From assembly GCF_945952435.1 (NCBI RefSeq), contig NZ_CAMFHZ010000003.1, positions 62,001 to 126,000 on the forward strand: 64,000 bases of DNA, written 5' to 3'. Below the pieces are notes generated by a model. That model was given only the letters and a program-made list of their open reading frames with translations, searched no databases and had not been told where the DNA came from. A program made the translations under genes and the position numbers. This DNA is from an uncultured Microbacterium sp. (GTDB lineage Bacteria > Actinomycetota > Actinomycetes > Actinomycetales > Microbacteriaceae). Positions 46,219-60,164 of the stretch are shown one piece after another; within the stretch, counting starts at the first letter, position 1; the number at the start of each line of letters is the position of its first letter.

Positions 46219-46908
46219 ATGACGCTCGAGCCGCTGCCCGCCGCCCCTCGGATCAACCCGTCGATCCTCGCCGCCGACTTCGCGAACATGCAGGCGGAGC
46301 TCGCCCGCATCGCGTCCGCCGACTTCGTGCACGTCGACGTGATGGACAACCATTTCGTGCCCAACCTGACGTTCGGCCCGCAGATGGTGGAGCGGATCCA
46401 GCAGACCAGCCCGATCCCGCTCGACGTGCACCTGATGATGACCGACCCCGACCGCTGGGCGCCGGGCTACGCGGAGCTCGGCGCGGCCAGCGTGACCTTC
46501 CACCTGGAGGCCGCTGCGGATCCGGTCGCGCTCGCGCGTCGGCTCAGGGACATCGGCGCGCGCGCGGGCATCGCGATCAAGCCCGGCACGGCGGCGGAGC
46601 CGCTGTTCGACGTCCTCGACGAGTTCGACCAGATCCTGGTGATGACGGTCGAGCCCGGTTTCGGAGGGCAGGGGTTCATGCCCGAGACCATGCCCAAGCT
46701 GCGTGCGCTCGCGGACGAGGCGCGCCGTCGCGGATCGGACGTGTGGCTGCAGGTCGACGGCGGGATCGCCGATCAGACGATCGCACAGGCCGCCGCGGCC
46801 GGGGCCGACACGTTCGTCGCGGGGTCGGCCGTGTACGGATCCGACGACATCGAGGCGGCGGTCACGCGGCTCCGGGCCATCGCGCGAGCCGGTAGCCTGG
46901 AAGCGTGA
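46219..46908 (+). CDS. rpe: Ribulose-phosphate 3-epimerase
   Basis: Interconverts ribulose and xylulose 5-phosphate in the pentose phosphate pathway. The protein has 229 residues in a TIM barrel. [13 protein letters not shown] lies near residues 11-23, and the metal/catalytic His-Asp segment [17 protein letters not shown] near 39-55. The second-half motif [14 protein letters not shown] is near 143-156. The start is set by the -10 box. It contains the hisE promoter in its 3' end. Confidence 0.96.
   Translation: MTLEPLPAAPRINPSILAADFANMQAELARIASADFVHVDVMDNHFVPNLTFGPQMVERIQQTSPIPLDVHLMMTDPDRWAPGYAELGAASVTFHLEAAADPVALARRLRDIGARAGIAIKPGTAAEPLFDVLDEFDQILVMTVEPGFGGQGFMPETMPKLRALADEARRRGSDVWLQVDGGIADQTIAQAAAAGADTFVAGSAVYGSDDIEAAVTRLRAIARAGSLEA
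46893..46898 (+). promoter_or_regulatory. -10 box TAGCCT of leaderless hisE promoter
   Basis: TAGCCT lies within rpe and is followed by 6 nt and the GTG at 46905. It would start his transcription at the start codon. Confidence 0.6.
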
Positions 46909-47168
46909 AGACCTTCGACGAACTGTTCGCCGAGCTGAGCCGCAAGGCGGCCGAGCGCCCGGAGGGATCCGGGACCGTGCGCGAACTCGACGCGGGCGTG
47001 CACACGATCGGCAAGAAGATCGTGGAGGAAGCGGCCGAGGTGTGGATGGCCGCCGAGTACGAGACCGACGAGGCCGCGGCCGAGGAGATCTCCCAGCTGC
47101 TGTACCACCTGCAGGTGCTCATGCTGGCCAAGGGCATGACGTTGGAGGACGTCTACCGACATCTGTGA
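46905..47168 (+). CDS. hisE: Phosphoribosyl-ATP pyrophosphohydrolase HisE
   Basis: The second step of histidine synthesis, releasing pyrophosphate from PR-ATP. The protein has 87 residues, a stand-alone HisE not fused to HisI. The MazG-like segment [17 protein letters not shown] near residues 37-53 provides the metal-binding acidic residues. The GTG overlaps the rpe stop by 4 nt but has its own -10 box. hisG follows after 38 nt, although HisG acts one step earlier. Confidence 0.95.
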   Translation: MKTFDELFAELSRKAAERPEGSGTVRELDAGVHTIGKKIVEEAAEVWMAAEYETDEAAAEEISQLLYHLQVLMLAKGMTLEDVYRHL

Positions 47169-47206
47169 AGCGCCCTCCCCGGACCGCTTCGAACGAAAGA
47201 CCACCC

Positions 47207-48049
47207 ATGCTCCGCATCGCCGTCCCGAACAAGGGATCGCTCTCCGAGACCGCCGCCGAGATGCTCGCGGAGGCCGGGTACGCCGGCCGCCGCGACGCCA
47301 AGACCCTGCACGTGATCGACGCCGAGAACGACGTCGAGTTCTTCTTCCTGCGCCCGCGGGACATCGCCACCTACGTCGCCTCCGGCGCCCTCGACGTCGG
47401 CATCACCGGGCGCGATCTGCTCCGCGACGTCCGCCGTCCGGCCGCCAGGGAGATCGAGCAGCTGGGATTCGCGCGATCGACGTTCCGCTTCGCCGCTCCT
47501 CCCGGTCGCTTCGCGACGCTCGAGGATCTGGCGGGCGTGCGCATCGCGTCGGCCTATCCCGGCCTCGTCGACGACTACCTGCGCGAGCACGGCGTCGAGG
47601 CGGAGCTGGTCCCTCTCGACGGTGCCGTGGAGTCGGCGGTGCGCCTCGGCGTCGCCGACGCCATCGCGGACGTCGTCGAGACCGGGACCACGCTGCGCCA
47701 AGCGGGCCTGGAGATCTTCGGTCCGGTCATCATCGAGTCGGAGGCGGTGCTGATCAGCCGGCCCGGCGACGCGGAGGGCACCGAGACGCTCCTGCGGCGC
47801 CTGCGCGGCGTCCTGGTCGCACACCGCTTCGTGCTCCTCGACTACGACCTGCCGGCGGAGCTCGTGGATCGAGCCGCGGCGATCGCACCGGGCCGCGAGT
47901 CCCCGACGGTGTCGCCGCTCAAGGATCCGTCCTGGGTGGCCGTCCGCGTGATGGTGCCGCGGCGCGGCATGAACCAGGTCATGGATCAGCTCTACGCGCT
48001 CGGAGCCCGGGCCATCCTCGTCACCGCGATCCACGCGGCGAGGCTCTGA
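47207..48049 (+). CDS. hisG: ATP phosphoribosyltransferase (long form) HisG
   Basis: The first and feedback-regulated step of histidine synthesis. The protein has 280 residues, the long form with a C-terminal ACT-like regulatory domain (about 205-280). The N-terminus [20 protein letters not shown] is typical, and the PRPP-binding segment [13 protein letters not shown] lies near 157-169. I chose the ATG at 47207, because upstream in-frame codons do not encode HisG-like sequence. hisF follows with a 1-nt overlap (TGATG). Confidence 0.95.
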   Translation: MLRIAVPNKGSLSETAAEMLAEAGYAGRRDAKTLHVIDAENDVEFFFLRPRDIATYVASGALDVGITGRDLLRDVRRPAAREIEQLGFARSTFRFAAPPGRFATLEDLAGVRIASAYPGLVDDYLREHGVEAELVPLDGAVESAVRLGVADAIADVVETGTTLRQAGLEIFGPVIIESEAVLISRPGDAEGTETLLRRLRGVLVAHRFVLLDYDLPAELVDRAAAIAPGRESPTVSPLKDPSWVAVRVMVPRRGMNQVMDQLYALGARAILVTAIHAARL

Positions 48050-48840
48050 TGAGCCTCACTGCACGCGTCATCCCGTGCCTCGACGTGGCGGCCGGACGCG
48101 TCGTGAAGGGCGTGAACTTCGAGAACCTGCGCGACATGGGCGACCCCGTCGAGCTGGCGAGGCACTACGCCGCCCAGGGGGCGGACGAGATCACCTTCCT
48201 CGACGTCACGGCCACCGTCGACGCCCGCGACACGACCTACGACGTCGTGCGACGCACCGCGGAGCAGGTCTTCGTGCCGCTCACGGTCGGGGGCGGCGTG
48301 CGCTCGGTCGACGACGTCTCCCGTCTGCAGGCCGTCGGGGCGGACAAGGTCGGGGTCAACTCCGCGGCGATCGCCCGCCCCGCCCTCATCGGCGAGATCG
48401 CCGACCGGTTCGGGGCGCAGGTGCTCGTGCTCTCCCTCGACATCCGGCGCACTCCGCGGACCGCGAGCGGCTTCGTCGTCACCACGCACGGGGGCCGCTC
48501 CGAGACCGATCTCGACGCGGTCGACTGGGCGCGCGAGGCGATCGAGCGCGGCGCGGGCGAGCTGCTCGTGAACTCGATCGACGCGGACGGGACGAAGGAC
48601 GGCTTCGATCTGGAGCTCGTCCGGCTCATGCGGGAGGTGTCCAGCGTGCCCGTGATCGCCTCGGGCGGTGCCGGAGGGGTCGCGGATTTCGCCCCGGCGA
48701 TCGCCGCAGGCGCCGACGCGGTGCTGGCCGCGAGCGTCTTCCACTCCGGGCAGCTCACGATCGGCGAGGTGAAGGACGCGATGGCCGCGGCGGGGATCCC
48801 CGTGCGGCGCACCGAGCGGGGCGCGGAGGACGCACGATGA
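48049..48840 (+). CDS. hisF: Imidazole glycerol phosphate synthase subunit HisF
   Basis: The cyclase subunit that joins ammonia from HisH to PRFAR. The protein has 263 residues in a TIM barrel. The catalytic Asp region [15 protein letters not shown] lies near residues 7-21, and a second Asp is in [14 protein letters not shown] near 167-180. hisH is not in the window. The stop overlaps hisI by 4 nt. Confidence 0.96.
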   Translation: MSLTARVIPCLDVAAGRVVKGVNFENLRDMGDPVELARHYAAQGADEITFLDVTATVDARDTTYDVVRRTAEQVFVPLTVGGGVRSVDDVSRLQAVGADKVGVNSAAIARPALIGEIADRFGAQVLVLSLDIRRTPRTASGFVVTTHGGRSETDLDAVDWAREAIERGAGELLVNSIDADGTKDGFDLELVRLMREVSSVPVIASGGAGGVADFAPAIAAGADAVLAASVFHSGQLTIGEVKDAMAAAGIPVRRTERGAEDAR

Positions 48841-49220
48841 CCGAGACGGATCTGGACGCGGCGCTCGCCGGCGTCACGTGGAACGAGAACGGGCTCGTGC
48901 CGGTCGTCGTGCAGCAGTGGGACACGAAGGAGGTCCTGATGATGGCGTGGGCCGACGAGGAGGCGCTGCGCCGCACGCTCACCTCGGGCCGGGCCACGTA
49001 CTGGTCGCGATCCCGCCAGCGCTACTGGCGCAAGGGCGACACCTCGGGACACGTCCAGCATGTGCGCGGCGCCCGCCTGGACTGCGACGGCGACACGGTC
49101 CTCCTGTTCGTGGACCAGGTCGGGGTCGCCTGCCACACGGGGACCCGCACCTGCTTCGACAGCGTCGATCTGCGGCCGGTGATCGGCGACGGCACGCCGG
49201 GGCTGGAGCCGGGGGCGTGA
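48837..49220 (+). CDS. hisI: Phosphoribosyl-AMP cyclohydrolase HisI
   Basis: Opens the purine ring of PR-AMP, the third histidine step. The protein has 127 residues, a stand-alone His[19 protein letters not shown] lies near residues 59-76. Zinc ligands are the Asp/Cys in RLDCDGD (about 82) and the Cys pair in [11 protein letters not shown] near 97-107. The next gene starts 4 nt before its stop, where many actinobacteria have trpE instead. Confidence 0.95.
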   Translation: MTETDLDAALAGVTWNENGLVPVVVQQWDTKEVLMMAWADEEALRRTLTSGRATYWSRSRQRYWRKGDTSGHVQHVRGARLDCDGDTVLLFVDQVGVACHTGTRTCFDSVDLRPVIGDGTPGLEPGA

Positions 49221-49804
49221 AGACCCTGCTCGGACGTCGGGCCAAGTCCACGGCGCTGCTGCTCATCCTCCTCGCCGGAGGCATCGGCGTGCTCTCCTCG
49301 ACCCAGACCTGGTTGACCGTGACCCGCGCCGACGGGGGAGAGGTGCTCGACGTGGCGGGCAACGCCGCGGTCCCGCTCCTCGCGCCGCTGAGTCTCACCG
49401 TGCTCGCCCTCGACGCCGCGCTCGCCCTGGTCGGACCGGTCGCGCGGCGGGTCTTCGCCGCGCTGGCTCTCGCCGTCGGTGCTGTGACGCTCGTGCTCAC
49501 GCTGCGCATCGTGCTGCTGCATCCCCTCGACGCGGCAGCGCCCGCGCTCACGAAGGCGACGGGGCTCGCGGGGGACGCGGCCCTGAGCGACGTCGTGCAC
49601 TCGATCGGCCTGACCGCCTGGCCCTGGATCGCGGTCACCGGCTGGATCCTGCTCGTCCTCGGCGCCGTGCTCGCGCTCGTGATGGCGGGCCGTTGGCGCA
49701 CCGGAGGGCGGCGTTACCAGACCTCTGCCACGACGCACGACGGGCCGGTCGATCCGGTGGAGAGCTGGGACGAGCTCAGCCGCGGCACGGATCCCACGCG
49801 GTGA
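49217..49804 (+). CDS. Trp biosynthesis-associated membrane protein (TIGR02234 type)
   Basis: A 195-residue integral membrane protein of the actinobacterial family found beside trp genes. About four TM helices are visible: residues ~10-30, 48-65, 72-95 and 135-160. The hydrophilic C-terminal tail is ~30 residues. Its function is unknown. The GTG overlaps hisI by 4 nt. It precedes the HGxxPAAW protein and trpC, the usual order, but trpE is not directly upstream. Confidence 0.85.
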   Translation: MKTLLGRRAKSTALLLILLAGGIGVLSSTQTWLTVTRADGGEVLDVAGNAAVPLLAPLSLTVLALDAALALVGPVARRVFAALALAVGAVTLVLTLRIVLLHPLDAAAPALTKATGLAGDAALSDVVHSIGLTAWPWIAVTGWILLVLGAVLALVMAGRWRTGGRRYQTSATTHDGPVDPVESWDELSRGTDPTR

Positions 49805-49810
49805 CACCCG

Positions 49811-49835
49811 CCCGCCGTCGGCCACGCGCGGCGGG
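49811..49835 (+). terminator. Possible terminator, 7-bp stem
   Basis: CCCGCCG (49811-49817) pairs with CGGCGGG (49829-49835) around an 11-nt loop. It lies just after the TIGR02234 gene and just before a new -10 box, so it may end the his transcript. Confidence 0.45.
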
Positions 49836-49845
49836 ACGACCCCGA

Positions 49846-49851
49846 TAGACT
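49846..49851 (+). promoter_or_regulatory. -10 box TAGACT for the HGxxPAAW-trpCBA unit
   Basis: TAGACT predicts a start near 49858 and a ~25-nt leader with GGAGGAG before the ATG at 49883. No attenuator or Trp-rich leader peptide is visible. Confidence 0.5.
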
Positions 49852-49882
49852 TGAGACGACCCACTGCAGCTCGGAGGAGAAC

Positions 49883-50113
49883 ATGAGCAACCCCATCGCC
49901 GATCCCGGACACGGACACTCGCCGGCCGCCTGGACCGCGGTCGTCGTCATGCTGCTCGGCTTCGCCGTCGGCACCACCGCGTTCTTCCTCGACGTGCCCG
50001 TGGTCGTCTGGGTGGGCGTCGCGCTCATCGTGATCGGCGCCATCCTGGGCTGGGTGCTCGCGAAGGCCGGCTACGGCTCGAAGGGTCCGAAGTACCAGCC
50101 GAAGGCCCACTGA
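49883..50113 (+). CDS. HGxxPAAW-family small membrane protein
   Basis: A 76-residue protein named for the motif HGHSPAAW at residues 10-17. Two TM helices follow (about 18-38 and 40-62), with a short basic tail ending GPKYQPKAH. The family is found beside trp genes in actinobacteria, and its role is unknown. The ATG has GGAGGAG upstream, and the stop overlaps the trpC ATG by 1 nt. Confidence 0.88.
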   Translation: MSNPIADPGHGHSPAAWTAVVVMLLGFAVGTTAFFLDVPVVVWVGVALIVIGAILGWVLAKAGYGSKGPKYQPKAH

Positions 50114-50925
50114 TGGTCCTCGCCGACCTCACGGCCGGCGCAGTCGAGGACGCGGCACGACGCGAACGGGAGCGTCCGCTCCCGGTCGTCGAGCGTGCCG
50201 CCCTCGAACGGGAACCGGCCCTGGACGTCCGCAGTGCGCTCGCGCCGGGCGACGCGGTGAGGATCATCGCGGAGGTCAAGCGCGCGAGCCCCTCGCGCGG
50301 CGCCCTCGCCGAGATTCCCGACCCGGCCCGCCAGGCCTCGCTCTACCAGCAGGGCGGCGCGTCGGCGATCAGCGTCCTCACGGAGGAGCGCCGGTTCCGC
50401 GGCCGCTTGGAGGACCTGGAGGCCGTCACCGCCGCCGTGGACGTCCCGGTGCTCCGCAAGGACTTCATCGCCACGCCGTACCAGGTGTTCGAGGCGCGCG
50501 CGGCGGGCGCCTCCCTGGCACTGCTGATCGTCGCGGGCCTCGAGCGCGCGAATCTGGAGCGCCTGTACGCGCTCATCCTCGAACTGGGCATGATGCCGCT
50601 CGTCGAGACGCACTCCGCCGAGGAGCTCGAGGTCGCGATCGACCTCGGCGCTCATCTCATCGGGGTGAACGCGCGCGATCTGACCACGCTCGATCTGGAC
50701 CGCGACCTGTTCGGACGGCTCGTGGAGCGCATCCCCTCGTCGTCCGTGAAGATCGCGGAGTCCGCGGTGCTCACCCCGGCCGACGTCGCCCACTATCGTG
50801 CCGCGGGCGCCGACGCCGTCCTCATCGGGGAGGCGCTCGTGACGGGCGACCCCGTCGCCACGCTGCATTCGTTCCTCGACGCCGGAGCCGGTGACGCGCG
50901 GAACGACCGGAGGGAGTCCCTGTGA
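50113..50925 (+). CDS. trpC: Indole-3-glycerol phosphate synthase
   Basis: Closes the indole ring from CdRP. The protein has 270 residues as a monofunctional TrpC, not fused to TrpF. The active-site motif [13 protein letters not shown] lies near residues 51-63. [17 protein letters not shown] is near 113-129, and [11 protein letters not shown] is near 183-193. It overlaps the HGxxPAAW gene by 1 nt and trpB by 4 nt. Confidence 0.96.
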   Translation: MVLADLTAGAVEDAARRERERPLPVVERAALEREPALDVRSALAPGDAVRIIAEVKRASPSRGALAEIPDPARQASLYQQGGASAISVLTEERRFRGRLEDLEAVTAAVDVPVLRKDFIATPYQVFEARAAGASLALLIVAGLERANLERLYALILELGMMPLVETHSAEELEVAIDLGAHLIGVNARDLTTLDLDRDLFGRLVERIPSSSVKIAESAVLTPADVAHYRAAGADAVLIGEALVTGDPVATLHSFLDAGAGDARNDRRESL

Positions 50926-52151
50926 CCCAGAGTCTGCGCGACCAGCCGGGGCCGTTCTTCGGCGATTTCGGCGGTCGCTACATGCCCGAATCGCTCATCG
51001 CCGCGATCGACGAGCTGACCGAGGCCTACGAGGCCGCGATCCTCGATCCCGCCTTCCAGGCCGAGCTCTCGACCCTGCTGCACTCCTATGCGGGCCGCCC
51101 CTCGCCGATCACCGAGGTGCCGCGATTCGCCGAGCACGCGGGCGGCGCGCGGATCTTCCTCAAGAGGGAGGATCTCAACCACACCGGCTCGCACAAGATC
51201 AACAACGTCCTCGGCCAGGCGCTGCTCACGCGGCGGCTCGGCAAGACGCGCGTGATCGCGGAGACCGGAGCGGGCCAGCACGGCGTCGCGACGGCCACCG
51301 CCGCGGCGCTCTTCGGGTTGGACTGCACGATCTACATGGGCGAGGTGGACACGGAGCGCCAGGCCCTGAACGTCGCCCGGATGCGGCTGCTGGGTGCGGA
51401 GGTCGTGCCGGTCACGACGGGATCGCGCACGCTCAAGGACGCGATCAACGACGCGTATCGCGACTGGGTCGCGACGGTCGAGACGACGAACTACATCTTC
51501 GGCACCGCCGCAGGGCCTCATCCGTTCCCGGCGATGGTGCGCGACTTCCAGAAGATCATCGGCGAGGAGGCGCGGCGGCAGCTGCTCGATGAGGCCGGAC
51601 GCCTGCCGGACGCGGTGCTGGCCTGTGTGGGCGGCGGATCCAACGCGATCGGCATGTTCGACGCCTTCCTCGACGACCCGGAGGTGCGCCTGTACGGGGT
51701 GGAGGCCGCCGGCGACGGCGTGGACACCCCGAAGCACGCCGCATCGATCGAACGGGGGCGACCGGGCGTGCTGCACGGCGCACGCACGTACGTGCTGCAG
51801 GACGAGGACGGGCAGACGGTCGAGTCCCATTCCATCTCCGCCGGCCTCGACTACCCCGGCGTGGGGCCGGAGCATTCCTGGCTGAGCGCCATCGGCCGCG
51901 CCGAGTACATCCCGGCGACCGACGACGAGGCCATGCAGGCGCTGCGCCTGCTGAGTCGCACCGAGGGCATCATCCCGGCGATCGAGTCGGCCCATGCTCT
52001 GGCGGGTGCGATCCGGATCGGACGTGAGCTCGGCTCCGACGCGATCCTGGCCGTGTGCCTCTCGGGGCGCGGTGACAAGGACATGGACACCGCAGCGCGC
52101 TACTTCGGTCTCTACGACGACGGCGCCGCCGGGAACGGAGCCGGAGCATGA
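50922..52151 (+). CDS. trpB: Tryptophan synthase beta subunit
   Basis: Joins indole and serine on pyridoxal phosphate. The protein has 409 residues (TrpB1 type). The PLP lysine is K92 in [26 protein letters not shown] lies near residues 117-133, and the phosphate-binding [12 protein letters not shown] is near 237-248. The GTG start overlaps trpC. The C-terminus includes [10 protein letters not shown]. Confidence 0.97.
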   Translation: MTQSLRDQPGPFFGDFGGRYMPESLIAAIDELTEAYEAAILDPAFQAELSTLLHSYAGRPSPITEVPRFAEHAGGARIFLKREDLNHTGSHKINNVLGQALLTRRLGKTRVIAETGAGQHGVATATAAALFGLDCTIYMGEVDTERQALNVARMRLLGAEVVPVTTGSRTLKDAINDAYRDWVATVETTNYIFGTAAGPHPFPAMVRDFQKIIGEEARRQLLDEAGRLPDAVLACVGGGSNAIGMFDAFLDDPEVRLYGVEAAGDGVDTPKHAASIERGRPGVLHGARTYVLQDEDGQTVESHSISAGLDYPGVGPEHSWLSAIGRAEYIPATDDEAMQALRLLSRTEGIIPAIESAHALAGAIRIGRELGSDAILAVCLSGRGDKDMDTAARYFGLYDDGAAGNGAGA

Positions 52152-52936
52152 GCCGGGTCGAGGAAGCGATCCAGCGCGCGCACGACGACGGGCGCGGCGC
52201 ATTCATCGGGTACCTCCCCGTGGGCTACCCCGATCTGCAGACCAGCATCGACGCCGCCATCGCGCTCGCGCGCAACGGTGTCGACATCATCGAGCTGGGA
52301 CCGCCCTACAGCGACCCCGTGATGGACGGCCTCATCATCCAGGAGGCCACTCAGGCCGCGCTGGCCGGCGGGTTCCGGATGCGGGACCTGTTCACGGCGG
52401 TCGCGGCCATCACGGCCGCAGTGGACGTCCCCGTGGTCGTCATGACGTATTGGAACCCCGTGCTGCAATATGGCGTCGGCCGCTACGCCGACGACCTCCT
52501 CGCTGCGGGAGGGGCGGGCCTCATCACCCCCGACATCACCCCCGAGGCGGCGCCGGAGTGGATCGCCGCGAGCGACCGCACCGGGCTCGACCGGATCTTC
52601 CTCGCGGCGCCCACGTCCACCGACGCACGCCTGGCTCTCGTCGCGTCCTCGTCGCGGGGCTTCGTCTACACCGTGTCGACGATGGGGATCACGGGGGAGC
52701 GGGCCGAGCTCGACAAGGCCGCGCGCACCCTCGTCGGCCGCCTCCGTGCGCAGGGTGCCGCGCGTGCCTGCGTCGGCATCGGCATCTCGACCGCGGAGCA
52801 GATCGCCGGGGTGCTCGAGTACGCCGATGGTGCGATCGTCGGCACGGCGCTCGTGCGGGCGCTGCGCGACGGGGGAGTGGAGCGCCTCGCCGAGGTCACG
52901 CGCGAGCTCGCCACGGGCACCCCGCTGGCGCGGTGA
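52148..52936 (+). CDS. trpA: Tryptophan synthase alpha subunit
   Basis: Cleaves indole glycerol phosphate and passes indole to TrpB. The protein has 262 residues in a TIM barrel. The catalytic Glu and Asp lie in [16 protein letters not shown] near residues 47-62, and [15 protein letters not shown] is near 173-187. It overlaps trpB by 4 nt. lgt follows after 29 nt with its own promoter. Confidence 0.96.
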   Translation: MSRVEEAIQRAHDDGRGAFIGYLPVGYPDLQTSIDAAIALARNGVDIIELGPPYSDPVMDGLIIQEATQAALAGGFRMRDLFTAVAAITAAVDVPVVVMTYWNPVLQYGVGRYADDLLAAGGAGLITPDITPEAAPEWIAASDRTGLDRIFLAAPTSTDARLALVASSSRGFVYTVSTMGITGERAELDKAARTLVGRLRAQGAARACVGIGISTAEQIAGVLEYADGAIVGTALVRALRDGGVERLAEVTRELATGTPLAR

Positions 52937-52952
52937 CGGCGGCGTGACGCCG

Positions 52953-52958
52953 TAGACT
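52953..52958 (+). promoter_or_regulatory. -10 box TAGACT of leaderless lgt promoter
   Basis: TAGACT is followed by 7 nt and the ATG at 52966. A GTG at 52960 lies too close to the box to be on the transcript, so the ATG is the preferred start. Confidence 0.55.
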
Positions 52959-52965
52959 CGTGAGC

Positions 52966-53967
52966 ATGTCCCTCGCGCTCCTAAACGCCGGTCTCGGCGT
53001 GCACGCCAGCATTCCGAGCCCGCCGAGCAGTTCCTTCTCGCTGGGACCGCTGACGATCCACTACTACGCGCTGTGCATCATCGCCGGCATCATCGTCGCC
53101 ACGTTCCTGACGAACCACCGGCTCACCCGGCGCGGTGCGGAACGGTGGGTCGTGGTGGACATCTGCATCATCGCCGTCCCGCTCGCGATCATCGCCGCGC
53201 GGATCTTCCACGTGGTGACGCATCCCGGCTTCTACTTCGGGCCGGGCAAGAACACCTGGAACCCCTTCGAACCTGGATCCGTCTGGGCCATCTGGGAAGG
53301 CGGCATCGCGATCTTCGGCGCCCTCATCGGCGGGGCGATCGGAGCGTGGCTCGGCTGCAAGTGGACCGGCGTGCGCTTCTCCACCTTCGCGGATGCGCTG
53401 GCACCCGGCCTGATCCTCGCCCAGGCGTTCGGTCGCTTCGGAAACTGGTTCAACCACGAGCTGTTCGGCCTGCCGACCGACCTTCCCTGGGGTCTCGAGA
53501 TCGAATCGAGCAACCCCGCGTTCCCCCCGGGCCTCGCCGAGGGGACGCTGTTCCACCCGACCTTCCTCTACGAGGTGATCTGGAACACGCTCGGCTGCAT
53601 CGTGCTGCTCTGGCTGGGCCGCCGGCTGCGTCTGCAGTGGGGCAAGCTGTTCGCGGTGTACCTCATCTGGTACGGAGCGGGTCGCGCCGTGTGGGAGTCG
53701 ATCCGCATCGATCCGAGCGAGATCTACTTCGGCCTGCGCACGAACGTGTGGGCAGCCCTCGCGGGCGTCGTCCTCGGCATCGTCATCCTCATCGTGCAGA
53801 CCCGCCGTCATCCCGGTTTCGAGCCCTCGGCGTACCAGCCGGGCCGCCAGCCGAAGAACGCTGTTGTAGAATCGCAAAACCCCGATGATTTCGTCGACCT
53901 GAGCGAGCCTCAGGACGACGCGAATCGCGCGGAGGATGTCGCCACGAGCGGCGCCTCCCGCCCCTGA
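52966..53967 (+). CDS. lgt: Prolipoprotein diacylglyceryl transferase
   Basis: Transfers diacylglycerol to the lipobox Cys of prelipoproteins in the membrane. From the ATG at 52966 it has 333 residues. About seven TM helices are visible. The Lgt signature includes the essential Arg in FGRFGNWFNHELFGLP near residues 158-173; the first-helix segment IHYYALCIIAG is near 28-38. The C-terminal ~50 residues are acidic and soluble. The trpCBA-lgt-gltBD order is common in actinobacteria. Confidence 0.95.
   Translation: MSLALLNAGLGVHASIPSPPSSSFSLGPLTIHYYALCIIAGIIVATFLTNHRLTRRGAERWVVVDICIIAVPLAIIAARIFHVVTHPGFYFGPGKNTWNPFEPGSVWAIWEGGIAIFGALIGGAIGAWLGCKWTGVRFSTFADALAPGLILAQAFGRFGNWFNHELFGLPTDLPWGLEIESSNPAFPPGLAEGTLFHPTFLYEVIWNTLGCIVLLWLGRRLRLQWGKLFAVYLIWYGAGRAVWESIRIDPSEIYFGLRTNVWAALAGVVLGIVILIVQTRRHPGFEPSAYQPGRQPKNAVVESQNPDDFVDLSEPQDDANRAEDVATSGASRP
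53867..53872 (+). promoter_or_regulatory. Possible -10 box TAGAAT for gltBD inside lgt
   Basis: TAGAAT lies in the last 100 nt of lgt. It predicts a leader of ~200 nt before gltB that contains the hairpin at 53993-54014. The same hexamer serves ruvA, efp and rpoZ. Confidence 0.4.
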
Positions 53968-53992
53968 GAACGGCACCGACAGGAGCCTCGCG

Positions 53993-54014
53993 CCGGTGGA
54001 CAGACGTCCACCGG
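53993..54014 (+). terminator. Hairpin between lgt and gltB, terminator or leader element
   Basis: CCGGTGGAC (53993-54001) pairs perfectly with GTCCACCGG (54006-54014) around AGAC. It lies 26 nt after the lgt stop and 68 nt before gltB. It may end lgt transcripts or act in the gltB leader. Confidence 0.5.
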
Positions 54015-54082
54015 AGACCATGCACGGAACGAGCGGGCCGACGGCGTCCCCGGTTTCATCTGAATTCTGAGGACGGTGACTG

Positions 54083-58646
<4,564 letters not shown>

Positions 58647-58654
<8 letters not shown>

Positions 58655-60110
58655 TCCCAAGGGCTTTCTGACCGTCACGGAGCGCGAGCTCCCCGCCCGT
58701 CGACCCGTTCCGGTCCGCATCATGGACTGGAAGGAGGTCTACGAGCCGGGCGACTCGGCCGTGGTCCGCCGCCAGGCCGGCCGTTGCATGGACTGCGGCG
58801 TGCCGTTCTGTCACCAGGGCTGCCCCCTGGGCAACCTCATCCCCGAGTGGAACGACCTCACCTGGCGGGGCGAGGGCCGTGCGGCGATCGAGCGTCTGCA
58901 CGCCACCAACAACTTCCCGGAGTTCACCGGGCGGCTGTGCCCTGCGCCCTGCGAGAGCGCCTGCGTGCTGGGGATCAATCAGCCCGCCGTGACCATCAAG
59001 CAGATCGAGGTCTCGATCATCGACCAGGCCTTCTCCGCCGGCTGGGTCGAGGCCGAGCCTCCCGCGCGCCTGACCGGCAAGACGGTCGCGGTCGTCGGAT
59101 CGGGTCCCGCGGGGCTCGCGGCCGCGCAGCAGCTCACCCGCGCGGGTCACACGGTCGCGGTGTTCGAGCGCGACGACCGCATCGGCGGACTGCTGCGCTA
59201 CGGAATCCCCGACTTCAAGATGGAGAAGTCGCACCTCGACGCGCGGCTCCGCCAGATGTCCGAGGAGGGCACCCGGTTCCGCGCCGGCGTCGACATCGGC
59301 ACCGACATCGCGTGGGACGACCTGCGTGCCCGCTACGACGCGGTCCTCATCGCCACCGGGTCGACCCTGCCGCGCGACCTGGCCATCCCCGGCCGCGATC
59401 TCGACGGCGTGCACTTCGCGATGGAGTACCTGGTCGAGTCGAACAAGGTCGTCGCCGGCGACCCCGTGGCCAACCAGATCAGCGCGGAGGGCAAGCACGT
59501 CATCGTGATCGGCGGCGGCGACACCGGTGCGGACTGCATCGGGACCGCGCACCGCCAGGGCGCCCTCAGCGTCACGAACCTCGCGATCGGCCGTCAGCCG
59601 TCCGCTCAGCGCCCCGACCACCAGCCGTGGCCGATGATGCCGACGGTGTTCGAGGTCTCCTCCGCGCACGAGGAGGGCGGCGAGCGGCAGTACCTGGCCT
59701 CGACCGTCGAATTCCTCGGCAACGAGGCCGGCGAGGTCCGCGGGCTGCGGGTGGCCGAGACCGAGTTCGTGGACGGCCGGCGCGTGCCGCGCACCGGCAG
59801 CGAGCGGGAGATCCCGGCGGATCTCGTCCTCATCGCGATGGGATTCACGGGTCCCGAGTACGAGGACTTCGGATCCGAGGAGCCGCAGCGCACCGAGCGC
59901 GGCGTGTTCCGCCGCGACGAGGACTACAGCTCGACGGTTCCCGGCGTGTTCGTCGCCGGAGACGCCGGACGAGGGCAGTCGCTCATCGTGTGGGCGATCG
60001 CCGAAGGCCGGGCGGCCGCCGCGGCGGTCGATCGCCACCTCATGGGGACCACGGTCCTGCCCACGCCCGTCCGCCCGTCTGATGTCGCTATCGGGATCCA
60101 GCCCGCGTAG
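58647..60110 (+). CDS. gltD: Glutamate synthase small (beta) subunit
   Basis: Passes electrons from NADPH to GltB. The protein has 487 residues. Two N-terminal Cys clusters (C47, C50, C55, C59 and C98, C102, C106) match the [4Fe-4S] ligands. The FAD motif [12 protein letters not shown] lies near residues 149-160, and the NADPH-binding motif [11 protein letters not shown] near 287-297. Its stop codon is the first part of the -10 box for pyk. Confidence 0.97.
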
Positions 60111-60113
60111 GCT
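60108..60113 (+). promoter_or_regulatory. -10 box TAGGCT for pyk
   Basis: TAGGCT overlaps the gltD stop. It predicts a start near 60120 and a ~45-nt leader with CGGAGAA before the TTG at 60165. A GTG at 60126 lies too near to be a good leadered start. Confidence 0.5.
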
Positions 60114-60164
60114 GAGCCCGGCAGCGTGGCCCTTCATCCATCACTGAACATTCCGGAGAACGCT

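Noticed and set aside
49801..49882. Possible trp attenuator with leader peptide
   Set aside because: No short open frame with tandem Trp codons and no alternative hairpins; only a single 7-bp stem before the -10 box.
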